Part shown: positions 18,632-26,773 of the stretch, piece after piece | Layout: every line of letters begins with the position of its first letter | Numbering within the stretch: the stretch's first letter is position 1 | Source of the DNA: a bacterium | Lineage (GTDB): Bacteria; Electryoneota; Electryoneia; Electryoneales; Electryoneaceae | Direction of reading: 5' to 3' | Assembly: GCA_019912845.1 (NCBI GenBank) | Contig: JAIOHU010000209.1 | Location: 1-33,832, forward strand | DNA: 33,832 nt | Made by a program: the position numbers and the translations under genes | Notes under the pieces: model-generated | What the model was told of the DNA's origin: nothing | What the model saw: the letters and a program-made list of their open reading frames with translations, nothing else | The model's database searches: none

Positions 18632-20818
18632 CTACTGTCGTACTTCTTTCATCAAGGGTGAATCGTCAATTGTCCACTTTCCCTTGAGCATATTTTGTCC
18701 TGATGAAAAGGCAAGGTAACTGTATTTTCCGTAATGAGGTAGCTTCCTTGCAAGAGCAGCAATGGAACCGGGAGTCTCTCCCCAAACATACAGTATTACC
18801 GTAGAAGGGTTGTCATCACTACGTTTTGCTGCTACAACAGCAACATTCTCCCCCTCGACCAATTCACCATTCAATATATATCCACCGTCAGACTTATCAA
18901 GCCATTTTCCGTCTCCGAGGTACAGAATTGTACGGTTCTTTGTTTTTTCTGGAGTAAGATTTTCTGACGATATAATTTCTGCTCTATTATCACGATTCAG
19001 CGCATTTGCCAGATCACGATAGGCTTGTCCCATTTCATCCTGTGTGTCTTGAATCACATACAAAGGCGATTCTGCCCCGAAAAAACCAGCCAGGGTTGGT
19101 GGTGACTCCAGTGGGTGCAACACCCTGAAGAGATCAAACCCGGGATCAACTTGTATTTTAACTGGAGCACGATCAACCTCGATACGCGCGTGGTACATTG
19201 CTCCACGCACATCCTGTAAGACTTGTTCCTCTGTGCTCCCATCATCGAAAATCAGTTGAACTGGAACATCCAGACGGTAGGGATCGTCCTCCTGATTCTG
19301 CATGATGTCGAATTCGACCAAAGTATATTCGCCGGTTTTCGATAGTGTAACATGATCAACTGAGAGTTCAGGCGCACCTGCCTGGTTTACCCATTGCTCC
19401 TGAAACGAGCCTAATGGTTGATCTGAATAGCGAGCGAAAACTGCGAACAGATCATCCCAGGACGCGTATTTTAACTGCTGCTCAGTGTAGATGGTTCGCA
19501 AGGCTTTGTCAAAGTTTTCTCTACCAATTCGCTCGCTCAACATGTGAAACACCATCATACATTTACCATAACCAATGGTACGTGTTCCCGGTGTAGTCCT
19601 CTCAGTAAACTCTACAAGTGCAAAATCTTCCTCATCACCACGTACGATATAATCAGAATAGTCGCGGTTAACATCCATCCGGTAATCACGTGCATCATCT
19701 TCGCTTGATTCTTCCTTATATCGATAATCTGCACTGTACGTGGTCAACCCCTCACACCAATTGCCAGCTTCGTACTCTACATAGACACCATTCCCCCACC
19801 AGTTATGTGCTACTTCGTGCCCTAGACTTGTGTAAATGATGAATGGGAGACGGATTACTTGTGATCCCAGGAGGGTATAGGTTGGCATGCCATACCCAGT
19901 TGGAAACCAGTTTTCAACAACGCTGAAGCGACTGAAGAGGTATGGGCCGAACATCTCACTGTACTTTTCTATATATCCTGCACTGGCTTGCAGGTAACGA
20001 TCCACAAGGTCTTCACTGTCGGGATAATAATACATCCCGATTTCTGTGCCGTTCTGGTCGATGCTCCTGTATTTGTATTCACCAGCAACCAGGTAACACC
20101 CATCAACAGGTTGTTCGCTTGTATAGTGAACTGATATCGCATCTTCTTCAACGATTTTCCCTTCCACAATTGCTTTCCAGCCCTCGGGAAGAGAAATATG
20201 GGTCTCAAAACGAACAGGATCTGAACCACCAGGCAGACGTGGGTAATATCCTGTCCATGGTGTAAGGAAAACACCTTCAGGGCTTATGATACCATCGGTT
20301 TCGTCAGCAATTTCCCAGCGGCTGAAAGAAGGCACGGCGACAGAATCGTAGATTATGCCTTCATACTTTATTGTGATGTTTTGCGGGTCAGCGTTGGGCA
20401 TGGACAATCCATAGATGGCGAGATGTTGATAGTCATCAGAGGGATCATAGGAAACGCCGAGACGTTCGAGTTGTGCTTTCAATTCAGAGCCGGTACCAAG
20501 TTTCTTGAAATTTCCAGCCTCGATCAGATCCTCTTTGCCGGAATCACCGCTCGGAAGCGATCTGCCACTCAGAATTGTCAGGTTATTGTTCAGAATGAAA
20601 TAGAAGGAATCTGGATCGCTGCGTGACCAATCCATTTTACTCTCGGCAACAAGTCTGTGTGATTCGGGATCAATTTCCAGGATCATTGAAACTGATTGCA
20701 GTGAGCCATACTTATTCGAGGTGGCTGTTGCATCACAACCAAGGACTAAGAGAATTAGAGCAACAAAAGGCATTATTTTCCCTGCAATTTCTAAAGCGAC
20801 GTCTTTTGTGGAACGCAT
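18632..20818 (-). CDS. M1-like zinc metallopeptidase lipoprotein
   Basis: 728 residues. A lipoprotein signal has acceptor Cys28 in 'LVLGC'. Residues about 35-240 form the beta-rich N-terminal domain of M1 peptidases. The zinc site is 'LGHEVAHNWWGN' (His334, Glu335, His338) with third ligand Glu356 in 'NWCEGLTTY'. 'TIGYGKCMMVFHML' supplies the Tyr region that stabilises the transition state. Two oddities: the spacing from the second His to the ligand Glu is 17 residues, not the usual 18, and the GxMEN exopeptidase loop reads 'GYGMPTYTLLG', so the aminopeptidase anchor Glu is missing. A C-terminal domain of about 150 residues ('LAGFFGAESPLYVIQDTQDE') is unfamiliar. It is probably a periplasmic or surface peptidase. 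It heads the enolase gene group. Confidence 0.88.
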   Translation of the reverse strand: MRSTKDVALEIAGKIMPFVALILLVLGCDATATSNKYGSLQSVSMILEIDPESHRLVAESKMDWSRSDPDSFYFILNNNLTILSGRSLPSGDSGKEDLIEAGNFKKLGTGSELKAQLERLGVSYDPSDDYQHLAIYGLSMPNADPQNITIKYEGIIYDSVAVPSFSRWEIADETDGIISPEGVFLTPWTGYYPRLPGGSDPVRFETHISLPEGWKAIVEGKIVEEDAISVHYTSEQPVDGCYLVAGEYKYRSIDQNGTEIGMYYYPDSEDLVDRYLQASAGYIEKYSEMFGPYLFSRFSVVENWFPTGYGMPTYTLLGSQVIRLPFIIYTSLGHEVAHNWWGNGVYVEYEAGNWCEGLTTYSADYRYKEESSEDDARDYRMDVNRDYSDYIVRGDEEDFALVEFTERTTPGTRTIGYGKCMMVFHMLSERIGRENFDKALRTIYTEQQLKYASWDDLFAVFARYSDQPLGSFQEQWVNQAGAPELSVDHVTLSKTGEYTLVEFDIMQNQEDDPYRLDVPVQLIFDDGSTEEQVLQDVRGAMYHARIEVDRAPVKIQVDPGFDLFRVLHPLESPPTLAGFFGAESPLYVIQDTQDEMGQAYRDLANALNRDNRAEIISSENLTPEKTKNRTILYLGDGKWLDKSDGGYILNGELVEGENVAVVAAKRSDDNPSTVILYVWGETPGSIAALARKLPHYGKYSYLAFSSGQNMLKGKWTIDDSPLMKEVRQ

Positions 20819-20940
20819 GATTTCATCCTCTTTTGGCTTAACCGATAAAGCTTACCGACCTGAATTGGTGATTGTCGAACATACTATGTCAATGCAATTG
20901 TGTCAATGCGTATTGATGCCGTTTTTTAGCACTTCTGGCG

Positions 20941-20946
20941 TATAAT
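20941..20946 (+). promoter_or_regulatory. Candidate -10 box (TATAAT) upstream of cinA
   Basis: A consensus TATAAT lies 76 bases before the cinA ATG in the divergent gap 20819-21022. No good -35 stands at the normal 16-18 base spacing (TTGATG at 20913 is 22 bases away), so this is only a candidate. Confidence 0.3.
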
Positions 20947-21022
20947 CCAATTTACTCGCATTTCACCCTGTATCTTCTCTATATTCAGTAACTTAACACC
21001 TAGCGAGAGGATTGAACAGGAA

Positions 21023-22291
21023 ATGCAGGTCGAAATTATTGCCATTGGCGACGAGCTTCTTCTTGGTCAGGTCGAAAATACAAATTCAGGTTGGATTGCA
21101 CGAAAACTTAGCGGTGTCGGAATTTCCACCAGGTGGATGTCTGTAATCGAAGACACTGAGGAAGAGATAAATGATGCCTTTCGTCGAGCGTTCAATCGTG
21201 CGGATGTTACCCTTATCACAGGTGGACTGGGGCCAACCCATGATGATATAACCAAGAAACTCCTTGCTCGTTTCTTTAACCTCCCCCTGGTATTTAGAAA
21301 TGATATCCTTGATGATGTACGCGCACTGTTTAAAAAGAGACAGCTGAGTTTTATTGAAAGCACACGTGAACAGGCGGAATTTCCTGAAGGTGCTACCCCC
21401 ATGAGAAATATTCATGGAACTGCACCCGGAATCTGGATTAATCGCAGTGGTAAAATTTTTGCTGCGATGCCCGGTGTCCCGCTGGAAATGCGAACCATGA
21501 TGATCAACTTTGTGTTACCCAGACTTCAGGAAAAGCATATAGGTGAGGTGAAACTATTCAGAACCTTCTATTCACTGGGAGCTAGAGAAGCCACTTTATT
21601 CAATGCACTGGATAATCGTAAAGAGGTGGAAAAGTACGCCAAACTGGCATTTTTACCTTCCTATTCGGGAGTACGGTTGCGACTGACAGTCTCCTCCCGG
21701 GTGCGTGAAGAGGCATTGCAACGATTGGATAAGGCTGAAGAAATTCTAAGATCAAGGTTGGAAAAATACATTTTTGGTAGTGGAGACGATTTCACTATCG
21801 AGCAAGGGGTTGGTAACATTCTGATAACCGCCGGTAAAATGGTGGTAGTCGCAGAATCATGCACTGGAGGGTTACTGGCAAAACATCTCACCGATACCTC
21901 CGGGAGTTCGGATTGGTTTGAGAGAGGGTATGTAACCTACTCGAATCAAGCCAAGCATGATCTGTTAGGTGTACCGCTGGAGTTGATCGAAGAGTATGGA
22001 GCGGTGTCGCCTGAGGTCGCTGAAGCAATGGCTGAAGGAGCACTCGAACGTAGCCGCTCTCAGATAGCGCTCTCGATAACAGGTATTGCAGGTCCAACGG
22101 GCGGAACAGAAGAAAAACCAGTGGGACTGGTCTATATCGGCTATGCTGACAGCAGTAAAACCTTGCATAAAAAACATATTTTTGGAAGTGATCGACGGAG
22201 TAATCGTTCACGTAGTGTCGCGGCAGCACTGGTATTTCTCGTGGAACAACTCAGCGAAAAGCTGGAAAATCCCGATGGACAATTATTGTGA
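21023..22291 (+). CDS. cinA: CinA-family protein (NMN amidohydrolase / ADP-ribose pyrophosphatase)
   Basis: 422 residues with the full two-domain CinA layout. The N-terminal MoCF-like domain begins 'VEIIAIGDELLLGQVENTNS' and contains 'VTLITGGLGPTHDDITKK' and 'AAMPGVPLEMRTMM' (COG1058, ADP-ribose pyrophosphatase activity). The C-terminal PncC-type domain has 'VVVAESCTGGLLAKHLTDTS', 'VTYSNQAKHDLLGV', 'GAVSPEVAEAMAEGAL' and 'SITGIAGPTGGTEEKPVGLV' (nicotinamide mononucleotide deamidase). It recycles NMN and damaged pyridine nucleotides in the cytoplasm. The gene is complete and of normal length, with an agga site close to the ATG. It diverges from the M1-like peptidase gene. Confidence 0.97.
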   Translation: MQVEIIAIGDELLLGQVENTNSGWIARKLSGVGISTRWMSVIEDTEEEINDAFRRAFNRADVTLITGGLGPTHDDITKKLLARFFNLPLVFRNDILDDVRALFKKRQLSFIESTREQAEFPEGATPMRNIHGTAPGIWINRSGKIFAAMPGVPLEMRTMMINFVLPRLQEKHIGEVKLFRTFYSLGAREATLFNALDNRKEVEKYAKLAFLPSYSGVRLRLTVSSRVREEALQRLDKAEEILRSRLEKYIFGSGDDFTIEQGVGNILITAGKMVVVAESCTGGLLAKHLTDTSGSSDWFERGYVTYSNQAKHDLLGVPLELIEEYGAVSPEVAEAMAEGALERSRSQIALSITGIAGPTGGTEEKPVGLVYIGYADSSKTLHKKHIFGSDRRSNRSRSVAAALVFLVEQLSEKLENPDGQLL

Positions 22292-22418
22292 TCAAAAGCA
22301 GAATAGTATATTAATTTCTTCTCAGCTCAATTGCTCAAGATTGCTTGATTTAGGAAGGGTTCGGCATCTATATTAAAAATCAGTTTGTGAATTGTTGCAT
22401 TTTCTCAGAGAGGGAGCG

Positions 22419-23477
22419 ATGACGAAGGTGTGGTTTAGACGCAGTGGAATATTGATGCTTGCCCTGTTCCTGGGCATCCTGTCCTTTTCCGGTTGTACGG
22501 AAGTTAAAGAGTTTGACGCGGATGAGCTTTTCTCACTGGAGGATATGGCATCCGACATTGATTACGCTGTCCAACTGCTCACAATGATGAACCGTTGGCG
22601 ACCAAATATCGAATTCGCCGTTGAACATCTAGGAGCGAATCCCAATGTGATTCCCTTCTCTGAACTTGTTCCTGAAGGATGGTCGGAATATGATATTCCT
22701 GTCTCGCTACGCGATTCAGTAACCGCTGCTACCGAAGCAGATGCTATAATTCCGGGAGTTGAAGATGATTTACGCGAACGTGTAAATCAGATTTTAGCGC
22801 AATTTGGCGGTACCACAACTATTCTTGACCCTGGTACACTCGATTCAACTATGGTGTTTGCGAATAATGCATACACCAAACATTATGAGCTCGTTGTCAC
22901 GCTCTGGTATGAGCAGTATTACGAAAGATCATTCCAGGATGCAAACCAGGAATTAATTCGTTTTGACTGGACTGTTCCGGATCAATTTGATGTAACACCA
23001 AGAAAAGTTGAATATCTGAATATAGAGTTGTTAACCGTTGCGGATCCGAGTGCGCCAAATCTGAGCACAGGTGACTCGATTGCAGTCTATTACACCGATG
23101 ATTATTCCAATGTCAGTAATTTGTCAGGTGAGGGACGTTACGCTGATGTTCGACTTGTATTTTATTCAGGCGGTGGCGGAGGCAATCGTGGTGCGGGAAT
23201 GATCAATATCTGGGAAGCAGAAATGACCAATTTATCACCAATCCCAAACAATCCTAAGGGCGATTTCATCATTTCCGGCATAACCACCATTGACGATCTT
23301 TCCAATCGAGTTGATATAGATGTACGTGCAGAAGTTCATCTTCGTGCAAATGGAACTGGAAGCGGGTGGTTGAAAGCCAATGGCGAAAAGCAGTGTGAGA
23401 TAGAATTCGACAGTTTTACCACCTCATTTAACGGTGTCATTAAGCTTCTTAAATCAAAACAGGAGATTGAATTTTAG
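22419..23477 (+). CDS. Lipoprotein of unknown function
   Basis: 352 residues from the ATG at 22419, chosen for its agaggga site and for the signal that begins right there; a TTG at 22392 is the longer alternative. The signal ends 'LSFSGC' (acceptor Cys26). The mature part begins acidic ('TEVKEFDADELFSLEDM'). A probable helical N-terminal third is followed by a beta-rich region with 'YELVVTLWYEQYYE', a 'SGGGGGNRGAG' turn and 'GDFIISGITTIDDLSNRVD'. I do not recognise the family. It is 127 bases after cinA, so it may have its own promoter. It is followed by a strong terminator. Likely anchored in the envelope. Confidence 0.75.
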   Translation: MTKVWFRRSGILMLALFLGILSFSGCTEVKEFDADELFSLEDMASDIDYAVQLLTMMNRWRPNIEFAVEHLGANPNVIPFSELVPEGWSEYDIPVSLRDSVTAATEADAIIPGVEDDLRERVNQILAQFGGTTTILDPGTLDSTMVFANNAYTKHYELVVTLWYEQYYERSFQDANQELIRFDWTVPDQFDVTPRKVEYLNIELLTVADPSAPNLSTGDSIAVYYTDDYSNVSNLSGEGRYADVRLVFYSGGGGGNRGAGMINIWEAEMTNLSPIPNNPKGDFIISGITTIDDLSNRVDIDVRAEVHLRANGTGSGWLKANGEKQCEIEFDSFTTSFNGVIKLLKSKQEIEF

Positions 23478-23510
23478 ATTTCCCCTCTTTTGATGTTAGT
23501 CCCCCAAAAC

Positions 23511-23543
23511 GCCTAACCCCGGCTTACTAAGCCGGGGTTAGGC
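23511..23543. terminator. Bidirectional Rho-independent terminator
   Basis: A perfect 15-bp stem (23511-23525 with 23529-23543, 3-base loop), very GC-rich, between the convergent lipoprotein and hemL genes. On the minus strand it is followed by gttttgg, on the plus strand by atttgtattt, so it can serve both. Confidence 0.88.
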
Positions 23544-23572
23544 ATTTGTATTTAGATTACTATTTCAATTAC

Positions 23573-24847
23573 CTACAGGGATTTCAGGACTTCCTCCGCT
23601 ATTACCAGTGTACGATTAATCACTGTTTCATCATGGGCTGCAGAGACAAACCACGCTTCATAGCCGCTTGGTGGCAGATGAACGCCCTTTTCAAGCATAC
23701 CCTTAAAGAATCTCGAGAATTTATCGTGATCCGCTGTTTTTACATCCTCGAAATTCATGACGGGTCCCGCGTGGAAAAACAGGGTAAGCATCGAACCTAC
23801 ACGTTGCACTGTTCCCTGCACTCCTGTCTTTTTAAGTACTTCAAGTAATCCAGTGGAAAGTTGCGAGGATCGTTCTTCCAGAAGATGATAAACCGAGTCA
23901 TCCAATCGTTTCAAGGTCTCCAGACCGGCTGTCATGGCAAGTGGATTTCCCGATAATGTGCCAGCCTGGTAAACCGGGCCAGACGGTGAGATCATTTCCA
24001 TTAAATCTTTCCTGCCACCGTAGGCTCCCACGGGCAATCCGCCACCGATAACCTTGCCAAATGTGGTCAGATCAGGCATCATATCGTAACGTCCCTGCGC
24101 ACCAGCAGGATGGACACGAAAGCCACTCATCACCTCATCAAAAATCAGAAGTGATTGATGAGTATGACAAATTCGCTCCAAACCTTCGAGAAAGCCGTGA
24201 ACTGGCGGCATGACACCCATGTTGCCTGGAACAGGTTCAACGATGATAGCGGCAACCTGATCACCTTCAGCATCAAAAAGGCTTTGAACGCTATCCAGAT
24301 CATTATATTGTGCAATCCTTGTATCTTTCGCACTTCCCTTTGTAACCCCCGGGCTGTCTGGAGATGCGAATGTAGCTACCCCTGATCCTGCCTGAATCAG
24401 GAAACTGTCCGCATGACCATGATAACCACCAGCAAACTTGACGATGATATCACGTCCCGTTGCAGCACGTGCGAGACGGATTGCGCTCATGGTTGCTTCG
24501 GTGCCCGAGTTTACAAATCTAACCATTTCTATGGATTCAACACGCTTGACAATATCCTCCGCCAGCTCGACTTCCGGTTGGCTGGGTGCACCAAAACTGG
24601 TTCCATTATCGACAGCATTTTTAAGTGCCTGGGTGATCTCTGGATGAGAATGCCCAAGAATCATAGGGCCCCAGGAACCGATGTAGTCGATGTATTCTTT
24701 TCCGTCAACATCCATGAGCATGCAACCCTTTGCTGACTTAATAAATGGTGGGTTACCACCGACAGCTTTGAAGGCACGCACCGGTGAGTTTACCCCACCG
24801 GGAGTTACTTTCTGAGCACGATTAAAAAGCGTCTGCGAATTATTCAT
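23573..24847 (-). CDS. hemL: Glutamate-1-semialdehyde 2,1-aminomutase
   Basis: 424 residues from the ATG at 24847 ('MNNSQTLFNRAQKVTPGGVN', the family's usual N-terminus); no strong ribosome site is visible, and a TTG at 24898 would add 17 unlikely residues. Family blocks: 'PGGVNSPVRAFKAVGG', 'VRFVNSGTEATMSAIRLAR', 'GGYHGHADSFLIQAGSG', 'LLIFDEVMSGFRV' and the pyridoxal-phosphate lysine Lys265 in 'TTFGKVIGGGLPVGAYGG', the same number as in E. coli HemL. It makes 5-aminolevulinate from glutamate-1-semialdehyde, so the organism probably uses the C5 (glutamyl-tRNA) route to tetrapyrroles. The partner hemA is not in the window. Confidence 0.98.
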   Translation of the reverse strand: MNNSQTLFNRAQKVTPGGVNSPVRAFKAVGGNPPFIKSAKGCMLMDVDGKEYIDYIGSWGPMILGHSHPEITQALKNAVDNGTSFGAPSQPEVELAEDIVKRVESIEMVRFVNSGTEATMSAIRLARAATGRDIIVKFAGGYHGHADSFLIQAGSGVATFASPDSPGVTKGSAKDTRIAQYNDLDSVQSLFDAEGDQVAAIIVEPVPGNMGVMPPVHGFLEGLERICHTHQSLLIFDEVMSGFRVHPAGAQGRYDMMPDLTTFGKVIGGGLPVGAYGGRKDLMEMISPSGPVYQAGTLSGNPLAMTAGLETLKRLDDSVYHLLEERSSQLSTGLLEVLKKTGVQGTVQRVGSMLTLFFHAGPVMNFEDVKTADHDKFSRFFKGMLEKGVHLPPSGYEAWFVSAAHDETVINRTLVIAEEVLKSL

Positions 24848-24919
24848 GAATAAATTCCGATTGTTTTTGAGTGGTCGAGGAGAGAGGAATCCCTCCAAAA
24901 TATATGTCTGTTGAAGCTC

Positions 24920-25141
24920 TCAATTGGTGAAGAAATCAAAAATGTTACCCAGAGCGGATGTTTCGGCTTTGTATAGTTCGGTATAACGACACTGTTTGCA
25001 GGAAACCGTAGAAAAACGCTTGCTCTGTACATCGAACATCTTGCTGAGATAACCACCTGTCGCGCGAAACTGGTCGATTTCGTATTCATGCGCACCGCAT
25101 TTGGGGCAGGTGTAGTTGAGGTTCATACTTGCCGGACTCAT
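24920..25141 (-). CDS. Small zinc-ribbon protein, DUF2082-like
   Basis: 73 residues with two CxxC pairs: 'YTCPKCGAHEYE' and 'TVSCKQCRYTELYK'. Between them 'FRATGGYLSKMFDVQSKRFS' matches the conserved pattern of the DUF2082 'nucleic-acid-binding Zn-ribbon' family. The function is unknown; the family name reflects a prediction. The ATG at 25141 has an agagga site; an ATG five codons later is also possible. It lies 72 bases upstream of hemL in the same direction. Confidence 0.85.
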   Translation of the reverse strand: MSPASMNLNYTCPKCGAHEYEIDQFRATGGYLSKMFDVQSKRFSTVSCKQCRYTELYKAETSALGNIFDFFTN

Positions 25142-25192
25142 ATTCTATCCTCTGATCTAGGAATTTAAATAAGTATTGAACTTATTCTCTGT

Positions 25193-25366
25193 GGTTCTTC
25201 GCTATTCTGTGTGGGTTAATACTCTATACAGGATATAATCTTGTCATTGCGAGGAAGCCTGGCAACGAAGCAATCTAATACTGAATTGAAGTGAGATTGC
25301 TTCACTTCGTTCGCAATGACTGATATTCAGAAATATCTTTATATCCACACTAAACAGCGAGGAACC
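25193..25366. mobile_element. 174-bp nested inverted-repeat element, copy A
   Basis: The outer ends match as inverted repeats over 18 of 22 bases (ggttcttcgct... at 25193, with its partner ending 25366). Inside, gtcattgcga...gcaatct (25243-25276) pairs with agattgcttc...gcaatgac (25294-25320). Copy B at 26583 has the same length and orientation. It has no coding capacity. It starts 51 bases before the zinc-ribbon gene and ends 14 bases after the stop of the next minus-strand gene. MITE-like or a large REP-type hairpin. Confidence 0.75.
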
Positions 25367-25380
25367 TTCTGTATTTTCAA

Positions 25381-26193
25381 TTATCTACTGGTTCGTGAAA
25401 TTATTTCAAAGATACCAGGTTCGATTTTTATCTCGATGATTTCATTGTTGCCTACATCCAGATAACCCTCATACCAGAGTTCTGTTCCGGTTATTTTTAA
25501 CTCATAGTTATCAGGAAGCACCTTGTCAAGAGTACCAATGCTCAATTCACCCTCTGTGGTCGTTGCGAGGTTGACTAAATACTTGTCGCCCAGTTTAATC
25601 TCACACCCACCAGTTTCAGTGACGAATTTAATCTGGGAATTCCCATCGTCGAGGGTCGTACCGGGTTGGAGTGTCGTTCCCGGTGTAGTCGATGGATTGG
25701 TATTTGAATTGATTGTAGTAGCGCCGTGATCGATAGTCAATGTCATATTCACACTTGCGGATGTGCTGTAATTATTCACTGTCCGTGGTGTATACGATGT
25801 TGATGATGACGCAGGTTGGTCAGACTTTTTCAAGGGTGATGATTCTAAAACCGTCAACATCCCATCCCCCAATTGAGTAGCGACAATATAGCCCTCTGGG
25901 ATGGTCAAATAATCTTCGCCAAGCTTTTCGTATGCACCATTGCCATCAACAGTGTAAATCTCAAAAAGATATTCATCCGCTTTTAAAGTAAGGGAGGTGT
26001 GCATCCTGTCATCGGGTTTAAGAGTGCTGCCGTCAATTTTCAGTACATGTTTACTATCAGTAAATGTCACCTGTAATTGACCAAAGCTCTCCCCTGCAAT
26101 AAGATGAGGGTATGGAATAAATGCTGTGATCAATATACAAAACAGTAGAATCAACGGTAATCTGGAAAACAACTTGTAATTTTCTGTTTTCAT
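25381..26193 (-). CDS. Exported protein with two similar beta-domains and a Ser/Thr/Asn linker
   Basis: 270 residues from the ATG at 26193; an in-frame ATG five codons upstream lacks a ribosome site. A signal or anchor segment ('LPLILLFCILITAFIPYPHL') is followed by a beta-rich domain (about 33-115) with 'VLKIDGSTLKP' and 'LTIPEGYIVATQLGDG'. A low-complexity linker rich in Ser, Thr, Asn and Pro covers about 118-185. The C-terminal domain (about 187-268), with 'EIKLGDKYLVNL' and 'VLPDNYELKITGTELWYEGY', has the same general layout, like PEGA-type carbohydrate-binding sandwiches. No enzyme motif is seen. It is probably a periplasmic or surface protein. The gene lies between two direct copies of a 174-bp element. 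Confidence 0.7.
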   Translation of the reverse strand: MKTENYKLFSRLPLILLFCILITAFIPYPHLIAGESFGQLQVTFTDSKHVLKIDGSTLKPDDRMHTSLTLKADEYLFEIYTVDGNGAYEKLGEDYLTIPEGYIVATQLGDGMLTVLESSPLKKSDQPASSSTSYTPRTVNNYSTSASVNMTLTIDHGATTINSNTNPSTTPGTTLQPGTTLDDGNSQIKFVTETGGCEIKLGDKYLVNLATTTEGELSIGTLDKVLPDNYELKITGTELWYEGYLDVGNNEIIEIKIEPGIFEIISRTSR

Positions 26194-26393
26194 CTTTCTA
26201 GCCCACATTCATTAAATATCCAGAGATGACCTCCCGATCAGACTAAATGTAAGGCACTTCCTCTTTACGAGCAATTCTGTTCCAATTCGGATTTAATAAA
26301 CAGATTCATTGGATTATAGTCTCCTGCTAAACTGTTATATTTTCAGATTGCAGTCCTCCAATCAGTCCTGAAATCAATAATATTAATACTTTT

Positions 26394-26426
26394 CTGGATG
26401 CCAACTAACCCCACGCTGGCATGACG
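26394..26426. repeat. REP-like unit CTGGATGCCA...TGGCATGACG
   Basis: Inverted arms ctggatgcca and tggcatgacg around a ~12-base loop. It is of the widespread 'CTGGAT-N-ATGACG' type. The gap 26194-26582 otherwise shows nothing I can name. Confidence 0.65.
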
Positions 26427-26582
26427 AACTCGGACAATACTTTCGAGAAACGCAATAGATTGATCGCGAGATTATTTTTCGTCAATAAACATCAGTATAC
26501 ATCAGCACATCAAAAACCTCACCCCTTTTCATTCAGGATGAGGTTCTGAACCTGCGCCCTATTCAAGTACGTATCTATAAGT

Positions 26583-26756
26583 GGCTCATCGCTATTCTGT
26601 GTGGGTTGAAATGTATTCAGGGTATTACCATTGTCATTGCGAGAAAGCGTAGCGACGAAGCAATCTATTACTGACTTAAAGCTAGATTGCTTCACTTCGT
26701 TCGCAATGACTGATATTCAGAAAGACAATTGTACCCACACGAATCAGCTAGGAACC
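26583..26756. mobile_element. 174-bp nested inverted-repeat element, copy B
   Basis: Same length, orientation and internal structure as copy A (25193-25366). The inner arms are 26633-26666 and 26684-26710; the segment with cttcacttcgttcgcaatga and the following gatattcagaaa is identical in both copies. It ends 17 bases after the stop of the 1027-residue gene. Confidence 0.75.
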
Positions 26757-26773
26757 CTATAAGTTTGCAGTAA

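Noticed and set aside
25193..26756. Composite transposon reading of the two 174-bp elements
   Set aside because: No transposase and no target duplication seen; direct copies alone do not show that the segment moves.
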